IMG/VR virus record: IMGVR_UViG_3300037264_007554
Location: 1-64,000 of that record
Source of the DNA: a virus
Strand: one strand, 5' to 3'
Length of the DNA stretch: 64,000 nucleotides
Below are positions 1 through 8,623 of the stretch, one piece after another; the stretch's first letter is position 1; every line of letters starts with the position of its first letter. A program made the position numbers and the translations under genes. Under the pieces are notes generated by a model. The model was not told where the DNA came from and did no database searches. It saw only the letters and a program-made list of their open reading frames with translations.

Positions 1-308
1 TTGTTGAAGTGGCCTTGCAGGAGGTCGCGGATCTTCTCGATTTTTGCGACACGGGCGCTCTCTTTGGCCGTTTGAGCACGCTCGGCGCGTTCGGCTTCCG
101 TTTCGGCCGGGGGCTCCGCCGCTGGCGGGGGAGTTTCTGTAGGCGCAGGCGCAGGCTCCGGCGCAGGCTCTGGCGGAGGAGTGGGCTCCGGCGCAGGCGC
201 AGGCGTAGGCGCGGGCTCTGGCGACTCCGGCATTCGCGTGTTCGGAACCGTCGGCTCCTCGGAAGCGGAAATGGTTTTGCTCTCTGTTTTTCGGATTTTT
301 GTGCCCAT
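1..308 (-). CDS. Partial Pro/Ala/Glu-rich protein (C-terminus outside window)
   Basis: An open frame runs from an ATG at 306-308 off the left edge without a stop. It begins MGTKIRKTESK, followed by about 35 residues of alternating Pro, Ala and Glu (PAPTPAPAPEP type) and then a charged, probably helical stretch (AERAERAQTAKESARVAKIEK). The acidic Pro/Ala linker suggests a spacer between domains, perhaps in a virion protein. It sits 19 nt downstream of the preceding gene on the same strand. Function unknown. Confidence 0.65.
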   Translation of the reverse strand, partial: MGTKIRKTESKTISASEEPTVPNTRMPESPEPAPTPAPAPEPTPPPEPAPEPAPAPTETPPPAAEPPAETEAERAERAQTAKESARVAKIEKIRDLLQGHFN

Positions 309-327
309 GCGCGCAGTATATCCCCGT

Positions 328-630
328 CTATCGTCCGTTCAAAACTACGCAGCGTCTGGGTACGAAGCTGTCGGCGCTCTGCTGCAGCTTGAAGACGGCT
401 CGGGCCCGGGACTTCAGAGAGGCTTGTTCCCGTGGCGACAGCCCTCGACGCTGTAGCTGCGCATCTTCATGCGTGCCTGTCCCGCGCCGCCAGAGCTTCG
501 ATGCGTCTTCACAGCGTCCGAGTCTCGCCAGGATCTCCGCGAAGTCGAGCAGCTTGTAGGCTTCGGTGTAGATCTTCGCGACCTGTTCGACTTCGTTCGC
601 AGAGCCGAAGCCACGACGGCGCCGCCTCAT
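328..630 (-). CDS. Unknown 100-aa basic protein
   Basis: The start at 630 is chosen because it gives a 4-nt ATGA overlap with the stop of the upstream 415-aa gene, the usual junction in this genome. The protein opens with a run of Arg (MRRRRRGFGS) and continues as a charged, mostly helical sequence with few hydrophobic stretches. No family recognised. Its place behind a coil-rich membrane protein suggests a structural or assembly role (inference). Confidence 0.7.
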   Translation of the reverse strand: MRRRRRGFGSANEVEQVAKIYTEAYKLLDFAEILARLGRCEDASKLWRRGTGTHEDAQLQRRGLSPREQASLKSRARAVFKLQQSADSFVPRRCVVLNGR

Positions 631-1874
631 AGAATCGTCACGAACGGCCCGTGGAACCATCCAGCCATCGGCGCCATGCCGGGCTGTTTCCGCAAGACTG
701 CCAGAAGCTCCGGGTCAGACGTGTAACTGTTGACTTCCCGCAAGGCCGCATTGAAAGCTGCGGTCAATCTTTGGTCTACTTGAGCGACCGTGTATACGGC
801 CCAGGGATTCGGGCTGTTCAGGGCATCCAGCGGCGGCACGGCTGCTTCACCGGGCGCGAATGAGCTGGCTCTTGTGAACGGCACCGAGATCAGCGCGAGC
901 GCCTGCGACTGGGCGAGAGGATAGTTCTTTTTTCTGAATTCGTTGATCGCGTAATTGATGGCGCCATTCCACGCGGCCGCGATCAACTTCGCTATCGTGG
1001 GATCCAAAATCGTCGTGACCGTCGGCGTTTTCTTGGGGGCAGTAGGTGGATAAGGTAACGGCGCGATCACGACCGGCCGCGGTGGCGTCACGACCGGCCG
1101 AGGGGGCGGCGGTGGCGGCGGTGGCGGTGGCGGCGGAGGCGGCACCGGCCGTGGGGGTAGCGGGAGCGGCCGGGGCGGAGGTGGCGGGGGCGGGGGCGGC
1201 TCTTGCGCTTTGGCTTGTGCAGCGGCGACCTGTGCGGCGCGGGCGGCGTCAGCCTGGCGCTGCGCTTCGGCCGCGGCCTGGGCAGCTTCGGCGGCAGCTC
1301 GGTTGGCTTCGTCACGCGCCCTCGCGGCGTCGGCTTGCTGTTTTGCGGCGGCGGCTTGCCGGGCTTCGGCCTGGGCGGTTGCGAGATCAGCGGCTGCGCG
1401 CGCTCGGGCCGCGGCTTCTCGGAGTGCGGCCGCGGCCGCGGCGGTTCTTGCCTGAGCGGCGGCCGCTTCGGCGTCGGCTGCGGCCCTTCGTGCGGCAGCG
1501 GCTTGAGCCGTGGCCAGAGCGGCGTTGGCCGCGTTCGAGGCGGCCGCGCGCGCGTTGGCGTCGGCGTTGATCAGGGCCGCGCGCTCGCGGCCAGCAGCAG
1601 CGTTGGCGGCGGCCATCGCATCTCCGGCGCGCTTGCCCGCGGCGTCTGCTTCACCTTTGTATCGCTCGGCGTCAGACTTGGAGGCTGCCAGGGCTTTGCG
1701 GACCCCCCAGAACAGTCCGGCAACCAAGCCGACGGCGCCGACGCTGAAGGCTACTTTCGCACCGGTGCGGGAGTCGTTTTGCCTGTAGCGGGGCACGGAC
1801 GGCAGGATCGCACGGAGGGGAAGGCTGGCGCAAATTGCGTTTTTAGCGACGCCTGCGCCGACGGCGGCGCGCAC
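627..1874 (-). CDS. Ala-rich coiled-coil, poly-Pro, membrane-anchored protein
   Basis: 415 aa with clear layout: a hydrophobic segment near residues 40-60 (AFSVGAVGLVAGLFWGV), an Ala/Arg/Glu coil-like region at about 65-225, a poly-Pro tract at about 225-275 with two short PRPVV repeats, and a globular C-terminal domain of about 130 aa. The architecture resembles TonB- or VirB10-like stalks that bridge envelope layers, but no homology is claimed. The first ATG overlaps the upstream gene by 32 nt, so an internal GTG could be the true start. A virion or envelope-spanning role is inferred. Confidence 0.75.
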   Translation of the reverse strand: MRAAVGAGVAKNAICASLPLRAILPSVPRYRQNDSRTGAKVAFSVGAVGLVAGLFWGVRKALAASKSDAERYKGEADAAGKRAGDAMAAANAAAGRERAALINADANARAAASNAANAALATAQAAAARRAAADAEAAAAQARTAAAAAALREAAARARAAADLATAQAEARQAAAAKQQADAARARDEANRAAAEAAQAAAEAQRQADAARAAQVAAAQAKAQEPPPPPPPPPRPLPLPPRPVPPPPPPPPPPPPPPRPVVTPPRPVVIAPLPYPPTAPKKTPTVTTILDPTIAKLIAAAWNGAINYAINEFRKKNYPLAQSQALALISVPFTRASSFAPGEAAVPPLDALNSPNPWAVYTVAQVDQRLTAAFNAALREVNSYTSDPELLAVLRKQPGMAPMAGWFHGPFVTIL

Positions 1875-2130
1875 CGCCCAGAAGCGCGGAGGAAGGACTC
1901 ACGCGGCCGGAGGCTTTGCGCTTCCGGCCTTTCTCGTAGCACTCACCGGTGAAGGTGTCGTGGTAGGGAGTGCCTCTCTCGACGGTCGCGATGCAAACCG
2001 TCCGGCCTACACCGATGCCGGGGGAGGAAATCAGGGTGGCGAGATTGCGGATTTCGCGCAAGGTGCCGGAGCGCGTCGCCTGCTGCATGTTGTCCTTGTA
2101 GACACCGTGGTAGCTCTTTTTGAAAGCCAT
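1843..2130 (-). CDS. Unknown 95-aa basic protein with poly-Arg tail
   Basis: The ATG at 2130 (MAFKKSYHGVYKDN) is preferred over an ATG 17 codons upstream because a promoter-like pair (TTGCGT, 18 nt, CAGAAT) ends six bases before it. The last residues are an uninterrupted Arg run, suggesting contact with nucleic acid or an acidic surface. First gene of a leftward operon. No family recognised. Confidence 0.65.
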   Translation of the reverse strand: MAFKKSYHGVYKDNMQQATRSGTLREIRNLATLISSPGIGVGRTVCIATVERGTPYHDTFTGECYEKGRKRKASGRVSPSSALLGGARRRRRRRR

Positions 2131-2136
2131 GCCTGC

Positions 2137-2166
2137 ATTCTGCCCGAGAGCCCGGCCCAGACGCAA
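2137..2166 (-). promoter_or_regulatory. Candidate near-leaderless promoter for the 2130 gene
   Basis: On the minus strand TTGCGT (2161-2166) is followed after 18 nt by CAGAAT (2137-2142), and then six bases before the ATG at 2130. There is no Shine-Dalgarno between. The -10 is weak on its own; the constant 6-nt distance shared with other operon heads is the main support. Confidence 0.5.
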
Positions 2167-2195
2167 ATTGCAACGGATCACGGCAGGAGTATGCT
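2167..2195 (+). promoter_or_regulatory. Candidate near-leaderless promoter for the 2202 gene
   Basis: ATTGCA (2167-2172), 17 nt, TATGCT (2190-2195), then GGGAGC and ATG. The TATGCTGG..GCATG string recurs at 41833-41847. It overlaps the divergent minus-strand promoter, so the two may compete. Confidence 0.55.
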
Positions 2196-2201
2196 GGGAG
2201 C

Positions 2202-2420
2202 ATGATTTTCGGCAGACCGATTCGTCCCCGTCCAGGGCCCCGGCCGCGACTTTTTCGGCCGCACGCGCGAGGCTTCGGCCCGCGCTACGTCCAGACCACG
2301 TACATCCCCGAGTACATCCCGGCCGCGATCTCGGCGTGCGTGCCGGACACGGCGACTCGGCTGCCGCCGTGCTCGGGGGTGTGGGTTCGCCGCGGCAACG
2401 CTTTCTGCTGCGAGGGGTGA
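2202..2420 (+). CDS. Unknown 72-aa Pro/Arg-rich, Cys-containing protein
   Basis: The start is fixed by a promoter-like element ending six bases upstream. The N-terminal half is rich in Arg and Pro (RPIRPRPGPRPRLFRP) and the C-terminal half has four Cys, ending in FCCEG. Its stop overlaps the next ATG (TGATG). It heads a rightward operon leading into the first fibre-like gene. No family recognised. Confidence 0.6.
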   Translation: MIFGRPIRPRPGPRPRLFRPHARGFGPRYVQTTYIPEYIPAAISACVPDTATRLPPCSGVWVRRGNAFCCEG

Positions 2421-2635
2421 TGAAAAAGCGCGGTTACAAAGTCTGTTGGACATTCACGTCGTTTGTTCGCCAGACGTGTCGAACCTTGTCGGCGAAGCAA
2501 CACCGCAATGCGCGTGAGGCAGCGGAGACCGTTCTTATGCAGAATCCCGGCGCTGTTGTACGGGTGGTGAGCCCAGGCCGTGGCGGTCGCGGCAGCCGTT
2601 GGCGACTCAAGGGTTTGAGGGCGGTGCGGATTTGA
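2420..2635 (+). CDS. Unknown 71-aa basic protein
   Basis: The ATG overlaps the upstream stop by one base. The protein is strongly basic with two Cys (VCWTF, QTCRT) and a Gly/Arg patch (SPGRGGRGSRW). It belongs to the class of short, highly basic proteins found beside the structural genes here; a nucleic-acid-binding or virion-internal role is possible but unproven. Confidence 0.65.
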   Translation: MKKRGYKVCWTFTSFVRQTCRTLSAKQHRNAREAAETVLMQNPGAVVRVVSPGRGGRGSRWRLKGLRAVRI

Positions 2636-2637
2636 AA

Positions 2638-2856
2638 ATGCGCGGCACTTTCTGCGAGCGCTCTCTCGCGCCCAAGTCGCGCGTCGCGAAGCGCAGCTTC
2701 CGGTGGATCAAGCGCGGGCCGAACTGGCTCTTGATCGGCTGCCCGAAAAGGCAGTGGAAGCCCCGGGCTCAACGCTGCAAGGTTGGGACGATGGCCGTGA
2801 AGATTCTTGTGAAGGCCCGCGGACGGTGCAGGGTCGGAAAGCGAATCGCAAAATGA
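2638..2856 (+). CDS. Unknown 72-aa basic, Cys-containing protein
   Basis: The ATG lies just after the previous stop and the gene ends in a 4-nt ATGA overlap with the first fibre-like gene. It contains four Cys spread along an Arg/Lys-rich chain (MRGTFCER, LIGCPKR, QRCKVG, GRCRVGK). The spacing could suit a small metal-bound fold. No family recognised. Confidence 0.65.
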   Translation: MRGTFCERSLAPKSRVAKRSFRWIKRGPNWLLIGCPKRQWKPRAQRCKVGTMAVKILVKARGRCRVGKRIAK

Positions 2857-4967
2857 GTCTTCCCGATCAAATAGTCCAAGGTCTCTTCAACGCCTCTGGC
2901 GCGGCGTTGCTCCGCGGCGCGATCGTTCGGGTTACGTCGGGTGTGAAGCAGGCAACCTTGGCGCAGGCTGAAACCAGTCTCACCGGTACGATCGGAGTTG
3001 CCAACAACGCGACAGGCGTGGGCGGAATTTTCAACGTAGTGATGGCTGGCGCAGCGAAGGTGTTGCTCGTGACGGGGCTCGCGCCTGCGGCCGGGCAGAT
3101 TGTCTATGTTTCGACCACGGCTGGCCGAGGTTCGACCGCCCAGAGCAACAAAGTCATCGGTACGATCATTGATGCGAGTGCGTACTCCACGGTCAACCCT
3201 TACGTGACCGTTCTTCTCGGTGTCGCCGACGTTTCAACCAGCACGGCGACGATCTGGGGTTACAGCACGATTCGCTATTTTGCGGTGGATTACGCCGCGG
3301 GCAATGATGCCAACCTCGGTTACTCGGATGTCGATATGCCGACGGCGGGGACCGTGGCGTTGAAGACGTTGACTGCGCTGGCGGCACGGCTGCCGCTTCT
3401 CGGTGCCGGACGTAAGGTCGTGATCGCTATCGCGACGCGTGCAGGCGGCGCGACCTATCTGAAGCCGGATGGTGTGACTCTGGATGATCTGCTTTTGCAG
3501 GGCATCTACGGTTACCGCAAGATGTTGATTCGCGGGACCGTTACCGACGCAACGGCCGGATCGGTCAAATTCGCGAATGATAGTGCGGATAAGATCATGG
3601 CCGGGTTCGTCCGTGCGACCGGGACAAATTCCGCCGGGTACAACGTGACCGTCAACACGTCGGCGCGTCAGGTGACGGTGCAACTTGCGGGTGGGGGCGC
3701 GGTCGCTCTCGCTACGAATTACACTTTCCGAGCGTTCCGGATCCGATTCGATTCAAATACGACAACCGCGGCTCTTCGCAACGTGACCCGGATGCTGTCG
3801 CTCGTTTCTGGCGCAGGCGATGTGTTCCACCTAGATGAGAACTTGCCCGCGTCACCTGTGACGGGAAGTGCTGGCGATGTGTTCTATATCGAAGGTGCGG
3901 GTGTAGCGGTTAACGCCTGGAAGACCACAATCTCTAACAGTGTTACGACGACCAACACTATAGCGGGCACTACGCGTCGCGCAGCCACGTCGATTGTAGG
4001 AATCAAGCAGGTGCAGGCCGGTGTTCCGACGTCTTTCGGAGCGCTCGCGGTTCGTGGCGTGGGGGACATGTTGGAGATTTGCGGCTGTTGGAGTTTTGCC
4101 GACGTGGCGATTTTCGGAGATCAAGACGAGTTGGCTTGTACGTCGTTTTACTCAGATGAAAACGAGGCCGTGGTTCGTGTAGGGAGTGGGTTGAAAAGCA
4201 CTGCAACGATAGCGGTGTCGTTCGGTGATCAGTTCGCAGGCGCTGTGATCGAAAATTTGAATCTGGAGTCCAGCGCATTTCCCGCGGCGTTTGGTTGCCA
4301 GATTTCAGACGCGCATTTCGTTAATCTCCGTATGGGATGTTCGTTCAACGCTCTTCTAGTAGACTCGTGTGGCTGGGGAACTACCGAGAGCAGCGTCGGC
4401 TCTCACATAGGTACGACTTCTACAGATACAACCAGAAAACCTCCACTTGTCGACGGCAATGACGGTAGCTCAAAAGCCTTTAGTATTGCGGACTCGCAGG
4501 TGCGGGTACAAGCGATTGAGTGCATCGGCGCAGGAGCTATAGCTGCAATTCGTTTGTCGGGTACAGGTGTCCAGGTAGAAATCGTTGGCGCTTTCGGATC
4601 TTCTGGGAACACATCGTTTGGAATCTCGCTTGCCGATAGTTTCGATGGCACATTGATCATCGACACGACGCTGACGACCGTCACGGGCGCAGCCGGTGAC
4701 ATCAGTCTCTTCGGAGCGCTCACGCGTACTTACGCCGAACTGGCTACATCTGGAGATTTCAAAGACGGCCGCGCCAATCTCGTGATGGCGATCAGCACGG
4801 GGAGCTTGTCGCGTAAGATCACCGCGGGAACGATCGGCAATTACCCTGTTATTGCTGTAGATCCTGCGGCTCCTGTCGACGGAGATTGTTGGTTAAAAGA
4901 TGTAGGCGGTGTGCGAACTTTCAATGCTCAGATCGCGGGAACAACGCGTTTCGTGGTGCTCACCTAG
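2853..4967 (+). CDS. Fibre- or spike-like protein, copy 1
   Basis: 704 aa from the ATG in a 4-nt overlap. The first ~115 residues (MSLPDQIVQGLFNASG..) are beta-rich and have the look of DUF2190-type capsid decoration domains (GVANNATG, GLAPAAGQIVYVS). They match the start of the gene at 5405. The rest is rich in Thr, Ser, Gly, Ala and Val with a YAAGNDANLGYS motif of the kind seen at the base of phage fibres, and probably forms beta-helix or beta-sandwich modules. The distal half is richer in AT than the N-terminal part, as expected for exchangeable receptor-binding regions. Receptor binding is inferred. Confidence 0.75.
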   Translation: MSLPDQIVQGLFNASGAALLRGAIVRVTSGVKQATLAQAETSLTGTIGVANNATGVGGIFNVVMAGAAKVLLVTGLAPAAGQIVYVSTTAGRGSTAQSNKVIGTIIDASAYSTVNPYVTVLLGVADVSTSTATIWGYSTIRYFAVDYAAGNDANLGYSDVDMPTAGTVALKTLTALAARLPLLGAGRKVVIAIATRAGGATYLKPDGVTLDDLLLQGIYGYRKMLIRGTVTDATAGSVKFANDSADKIMAGFVRATGTNSAGYNVTVNTSARQVTVQLAGGGAVALATNYTFRAFRIRFDSNTTTAALRNVTRMLSLVSGAGDVFHLDENLPASPVTGSAGDVFYIEGAGVAVNAWKTTISNSVTTTNTIAGTTRRAATSIVGIKQVQAGVPTSFGALAVRGVGDMLEICGCWSFADVAIFGDQDELACTSFYSDENEAVVRVGSGLKSTATIAVSFGDQFAGAVIENLNLESSAFPAAFGCQISDAHFVNLRMGCSFNALLVDSCGWGTTESSVGSHIGTTSTDTTRKPPLVDGNDGSSKAFSIADSQVRVQAIECIGAGAIAAIRLSGTGVQVEIVGAFGSSGNTSFGISLADSFDGTLIIDTTLTTVTGAAGDISLFGALTRTYAELATSGDFKDGRANLVMAISTGSLSRKITAGTIGNYPVIAVDPAAPVDGDCWLKDVGGVRTFNAQIAGTTRFVVLT

Positions 4968-4990
4968 AGGGTGGGACGGAGGATCTCGAA

Positions 4991-5185
4991 GTGAGTCAAC
5001 TTCCGCCCGAGTTGCTCGCGGCGCTCCGGCATCCGGACGTCCAGCTCGAATGTGAGCGCGACGTCATGAAGGCGCTGCGCCGGTTCATCTTCACGCCGGA
5101 TGCGGTTCTACCGTTCGATCAGTTCAACTGGATGCAGGCGCAATCGAATACGCCGGGGTCGAACACGCCGGGGTCGAACACATGA
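4991..5185 (+). CDS. Unknown 64-aa protein with NTPGS repeats
   Basis: A GTG start at 4991 is supported by a strong GGAGG Shine-Dalgarno about 8 nt upstream. The body is acidic and helical (QLPPELLAALRHPDVQLECE). The last residues repeat NTPGS, encoded by tandem 15-bp repeats at 5144-5181. It ends in an ATGA overlap. Placed between the two fibre genes, it could be a fibre chaperone or adaptor (inference). Confidence 0.7.
   Translation: MSQLPPELLAALRHPDVQLECERDVMKALRRFIFTPDAVLPFDQFNWMQAQSNTPGSNTPGSNT
5144..5181 (+). repeat. Tandem 15-bp repeat
   Basis: The unit TCGAACACGCCGGGG is present twice in full (first copy with one change) plus a partial third copy. It encodes NTPGS repeats at the end of the small protein between the fibre genes. 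In-frame repeats like this can change length by slippage. Confidence 0.85.
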
Positions 5186-5400
5186 AGCGCCGCCGACGTA
5201 AAGCTGCCTTGGGGCGTACACGCGAATCCGACATCGTGTACGAGAACACGGCGTGCTGGGTCCGGCGTGATCGGAGCGCCTACACGGTTTTCAGGATTGG
5301 CCTCACCCACAGTACATCGGACAGTGCCTACAAAAAGACCACGGATGGCTTGTCGATCGCAGTGGCGCGCTGCAAATACCTAAATCGTCCTCGGAGTTAA
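5182..5400 (+). CDS. Unknown 72-aa basic protein
   Basis: The ATG overlaps the upstream stop by 4 nt. The N-terminus is very basic (MKRRRRKAALGRTR), followed by a compact region with Trp, Tyr and one Cys. It sits 4 nt before the second fibre gene. No family recognised. Confidence 0.7.
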   Translation: MKRRRRKAALGRTRESDIVYENTACWVRRDRSAYTVFRIGLTHSTSDSAYKKTTDGLSIAVARCKYLNRPRS

Positions 5401-5404
5401 CCTG

Positions 5405-7276
5405 ATGAGTCTTCCCAACCAAGTCATCGAGTCCTTCAACAACGCCTCCGGCGTCGCTCTGTCCAGGGGCATGATCGTCCGGGCGGTCGCAGGCGTTCGG
5501 CAGACGGCACTCGCCCAGGCAAACACGCTGGCGAATCTCGCGCCGATTTTAGGTGTCGCGAACAACGCGACAGGGATCGGTGGTCTCTACAACGCGGTGA
5601 CGGCTGGGACCGTTGAGGGCTTGTTGGAAATCGGTCTGTCTCCTGTGGCTGGGCAGCCAGTTTATGTTTCGGCTTCCGTTGCAGGTCGCGGAACGACCGT
5701 GGCTTCAGCGCTTCCGGTCCAGATTGGAACGATTACCGACGCGACCAAGTACGCCACGACAGGCAGGGTAACGATCAGCTTGTTGTTCTCAGGACTTGCC
5801 GTGCCCATTTCTGCCGAATGGTCTCTTTCTACCTATCGGGTTTATGCGGTGAATTATGATACCGGGAGCGACTCGGCGCTGGGTTACGGGGAGGGGCCGG
5901 ACGAGACGACGGCAGCGCAAGCGGCGGCGCTGGTGCCGCTCAAGACGTTCGAGGAGCTGTGTAAACGCATCCCACCCATCGGGCAAGGCCGCAAGGTCGG
6001 TATCATCGCCATCCCGCGTGTTGGCGTGGACAAGAAGTTCTACGCGAAGGACGGCATCACCGTCGACAGCATGTGCCTCGACTCGATTGGCTACTCGGTG
6101 CCCAACGCCTTCGCTTCAAACGGTGTCCGCGACGCCAACGACAAGGTCGACATCGGGATGATCTCGGCCGTCACCGGCCCGAACGGTGATGGCAGCTTCA
6201 CAGTCGCCAGCGTCGCGGCCCACGTGATCACGCCGGTCAGCGCCGCAGCCATAACCCAGGCGTCGTCCCGTGGTTACTTCATCCGGTGGAAGGGCAACGT
6301 CACCGTCGCTCTACGCACGCAGGGCAGCACGATCGGAGACGTGACTGACGGGGTGTCGTTCGAGGCAGAGGCGTTGCCGACCGCGCCGGTCGCGGGCGAT
6401 GAGTTCTTCATCGAGCGGCCCGGCGTCATTCTCCAGACGATCAAGCTGTTCAACCGGCAACTCGAAAGCCTGACGCCTACCGGCGGCGTTCGCGGTTGGC
6501 AGGTCGGCGGCTTCGAGTTGCTCGTGACGCAGGCCCAAGGCGGGATCATCTGGGACCAGGGGATGACCTTCGTCGGTATGAACTTCACTGGCGCGAACAC
6601 GACGCTGGAAGTAACCGGCGGCTCGACGACGAACCAAACCTACGCGGACATGGCGGGCGCGACCATTAACACTCGCAAAGGAATGCGGTTCGCGGGACCG
6701 CTGAATATCATCTTCTGGGAAGGTACGACTCGTCAGGCGTTCGTCCTGTTCGTCTGCCTGTCGACCTGCTCCGTGTTCAACCTGGCGTCTTCGCAGGGCA
6801 TGTTCTCCGGGTCGCTGTTCGTCGGGCTACTCGGCGTCTTCGGCAACACCGGCTCGAAGTGGTACTCGGCGGGTGTCAACAACTCGCCCAACTTCGGCGC
6901 GACCAGCACGGCGCTCTTCAGCAAGCTCAAGACCATCGCTGGGCTTCAGATCGAGGGTGTCGATCTCCGCATCGAGAACGCGACGCTGAACAACGCGGTC
7001 GGGTCGAGCCTGGTCGTCAAGGGCAACTGCGACGTGTCGCTGAAGACCGTGGACGGCGCGGCGGCGGCGGGATTCTTCGGGCTCGACGTATCGGCGGGCG
7101 AGATGGTTCGACTGTGGAACGCTGGTGGTAACACACTCACGGGAACGGGTGGCGATGTGAAGTTCACGGGCGGCGCTACGCGGACGTGGGCGCAGATTGC
7201 GGCGGCGCACTTCGAGGATGTGAACTTCAACATCGCGACGGGCCCTGGTGGCAATTCGGCTCCGGTCTATGTGTGA
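5405..7276 (+). CDS. Fibre- or spike-like protein, copy 2
   Basis: 623 aa beginning MSLPNQVIESFNNASGVALS, clearly paralogous to the protein at 2853 over the first ~200 residues (same VANNATGIGG element, same VYAVNYDTGSDSALGY element, same R(K)V(G/V)I strand). After that the two diverge. This one is GC-rich throughout. The two N-terminal domains probably dock on the same virion partner while the distal parts carry different binding activities (inference). Confidence 0.78.
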   Translation: MSLPNQVIESFNNASGVALSRGMIVRAVAGVRQTALAQANTLANLAPILGVANNATGIGGLYNAVTAGTVEGLLEIGLSPVAGQPVYVSASVAGRGTTVASALPVQIGTITDATKYATTGRVTISLLFSGLAVPISAEWSLSTYRVYAVNYDTGSDSALGYGEGPDETTAAQAAALVPLKTFEELCKRIPPIGQGRKVGIIAIPRVGVDKKFYAKDGITVDSMCLDSIGYSVPNAFASNGVRDANDKVDIGMISAVTGPNGDGSFTVASVAAHVITPVSAAAITQASSRGYFIRWKGNVTVALRTQGSTIGDVTDGVSFEAEALPTAPVAGDEFFIERPGVILQTIKLFNRQLESLTPTGGVRGWQVGGFELLVTQAQGGIIWDQGMTFVGMNFTGANTTLEVTGGSTTNQTYADMAGATINTRKGMRFAGPLNIIFWEGTTRQAFVLFVCLSTCSVFNLASSQGMFSGSLFVGLLGVFGNTGSKWYSAGVNNSPNFGATSTALFSKLKTIAGLQIEGVDLRIENATLNNAVGSSLVVKGNCDVSLKTVDGAAAAGFFGLDVSAGEMVRLWNAGGNTLTGTGGDVKFTGGATRTWAQIAAAHFEDVNFNIATGPGGNSAPVYV

Positions 7277-7284
7277 GACGAGTC

Positions 7285-7833
7285 ATGGAGACCGTTGTGA
7301 AGCGCGGTTTCCTTCGTACCGTTGGCAAGTTCGCCGCCTACTCCGGCGTGGCCGTCGCTGGGCTCATCGGCACCCGTTACCTCGCGGACATCGCGGCCCG
7401 CGGGATCAAGACCTCACTCCCGCTTTTCCCGACGTTATTCGGGACGTGGGCCATCGCGGCCTGGGCCACTGCCAAATGGGGCGGCCCGTTCGCGACAGCC
7501 CTGACGGTCGGCTCGGGGATCGCCGTCATCGACGAAGGTCTGACGTATGTTCTCCCGGCCGTCGGCTTGGGACCGAAGCGATCGGTTCCACGGCCGGGTG
7601 TTCTTGGTGCGTGCCCAGAGCAGTACGTCGCCGGACAGTTCCCCAGGCCGAGTTTGTTCCGTCCGGCTGCGCGCGACGCCTGCGACATGAACTTCTGGCG
7701 CGGCCGCTGGGTCGGGTGTCAGATCGGCGGCCCGAAGGGCTTGAAGACCCGACGGTGGTGCCACGATTCGTACTGGGGGCAGCAGTGCTGCCCAGCCGGG
7801 TCGAAGAACGTGGGGATGGACGAGTGGCCTTAA
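7285..7833 (+). CDS. Predicted membrane protein with Cys-rich C-terminus
   Basis: 182 aa. The ATG at 7285 starts METVVKRGFLRTVGKFAAYSG. Hydrophobic segments at about 18-35, 48-65 and 70-100 suggest two or three membrane helices. The C-terminal ~80 residues hold six Cys and many Trp/Arg (CDMNFWRGRWVGC, QQCCPAG) and probably lie outside the membrane. Its stop overlaps the stop of the convergent gene (TTAA). Last gene of the fibre operon; function unknown. Confidence 0.75.
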   Translation: METVVKRGFLRTVGKFAAYSGVAVAGLIGTRYLADIAARGIKTSLPLFPTLFGTWAIAAWATAKWGGPFATALTVGSGIAVIDEGLTYVLPAVGLGPKRSVPRPGVLGACPEQYVAGQFPRPSLFRPAARDACDMNFWRGRWVGCQIGGPKGLKTRRWCHDSYWGQQCCPAGSKNVGMDEWP

Positions 7834-8243
7834 CGACGACGGCGCCCAGCGAGGGACGGTGGTGCGGGGCAAGAAAGAATGTAGTAGTCGCCTGTGTCCT
7901 CGGTCTCGGGAACAGCGCGGGCGCGACCTTTCGCTGCCTGTTTGCGCCAGAAGCTATCAGCTTCGGGAGAACGAGTTTCATCCGAAGCCAAAGGTAGGTT
8001 GTACTTTTTGCAACTGAGTTTGGCAGCAGCTTCGTAGAGTCGTGTCGCGACGCCGCGTTTGCGGTATTCGGGCTCAACAAAAATACGGCTGATTTGCATG
8101 GCAGGGTGAGCGAGCGCCTCCTGCCTCGCGTCCGAGACGACGTAGCGAGTGACGCCTACGTAGCCTACTTGTTGACCCGAGATTCGAGCACTGAGGCGGA
8201 ACCAGTCGCGCGCGTGCTTTTTTCCTTCTCGAACGATCTTCAT
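7830..8243 (-). CDS. GNAT-family N-acetyltransferase
   Basis: 137 aa from the ATG in a 4-nt overlap with the upstream gene. The acetyl-CoA motif A is visible (IFVEPEYRKRGVATRLYEAA, R61-x-x-G-x-A), preceded by the beta4 strand AMQISRIFVEP. Such enzymes move an acetyl group from acetyl-CoA to an amine. The substrate cannot be read from sequence; phage GNATs have been linked to protein or antibiotic modification. It ends at a stop overlapping the convergent gene. Confidence 0.85.
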   Translation of the reverse strand: MKIVREGKKHARDWFRLSARISGQQVGYVGVTRYVVSDARQEALAHPAMQISRIFVEPEYRKRGVATRLYEAAAKLSCKKYNLPLASDETRSPEADSFWRKQAAKGRARAVPETEDTGDYYILSCPAPPSLAGRRRR

Positions 8244-8623
8244 CGCTTCCGCTCCTCCGGCGTCCACGGCCCGTGTCTCCCGATCCGGCAGGATGTAATC
8301 AAGGCCCGCTCCGGCGTGAAGCGCTGGACGCTCTTCGGCCGCGCGACCTTGTAGAAGTCTGCGGCCGGGATGCTCATGTTGCGCAGCTCTGCGTGCTGGT
8401 AGTCGTACACGCGGCCTGAGTGCTCAATCCAGGCGTGGGCGATCCGGCGTTGCGGCCGGGCCGCGTCGATGATCCGTGCATGCACGACGGTCGCGTCGTC
8501 GCCGAAGCGCTTCAAGGCCAAGTTCGCGTAGGGAAAGCACAGGCCGGAGGGCCCGCCTTGCACGCTCGGGTAGCGGCTCTGCCACTCTCTCAGGGCTGTC
8601 TTCGTGAAGAAACGCGCCCTCAT
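8240..8623 (-). CDS. Papain-like cysteine peptidase or amidase
   Basis: 127 aa. A Cys29-His63-Asp74 arrangement (GGPSGLCFPYA, IAHAWIEHSG, RVYDYQ) matches the transglutaminase/NlpC-type pattern in which His-Ala-Trp-x-Glu and Val-Tyr-Asp follow the nucleophile. It may cut a peptide or amide bond in the cell wall or a virion protein. It shares 4-nt overlaps with the genes on both sides, so it is made with the GNAT. Assignment rests on the motif alone. Confidence 0.6.
   Translation of the reverse strand: MRARFFTKTALREWQSRYPSVQGGPSGLCFPYANLALKRFGDDATVVHARIIDAARPQRRIAHAWIEHSGRVYDYQHAELRNMSIPAADFYKVARPKSVQRFTPERALITSCRIGRHGPWTPEERKR

Noticed and set aside
1046-1952. Several Arg/Gly/Ala-rich rightward frames in the first 2 kb
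   Set aside because: Mirror frames of the Ala- and Pro-rich 415-aa protein.
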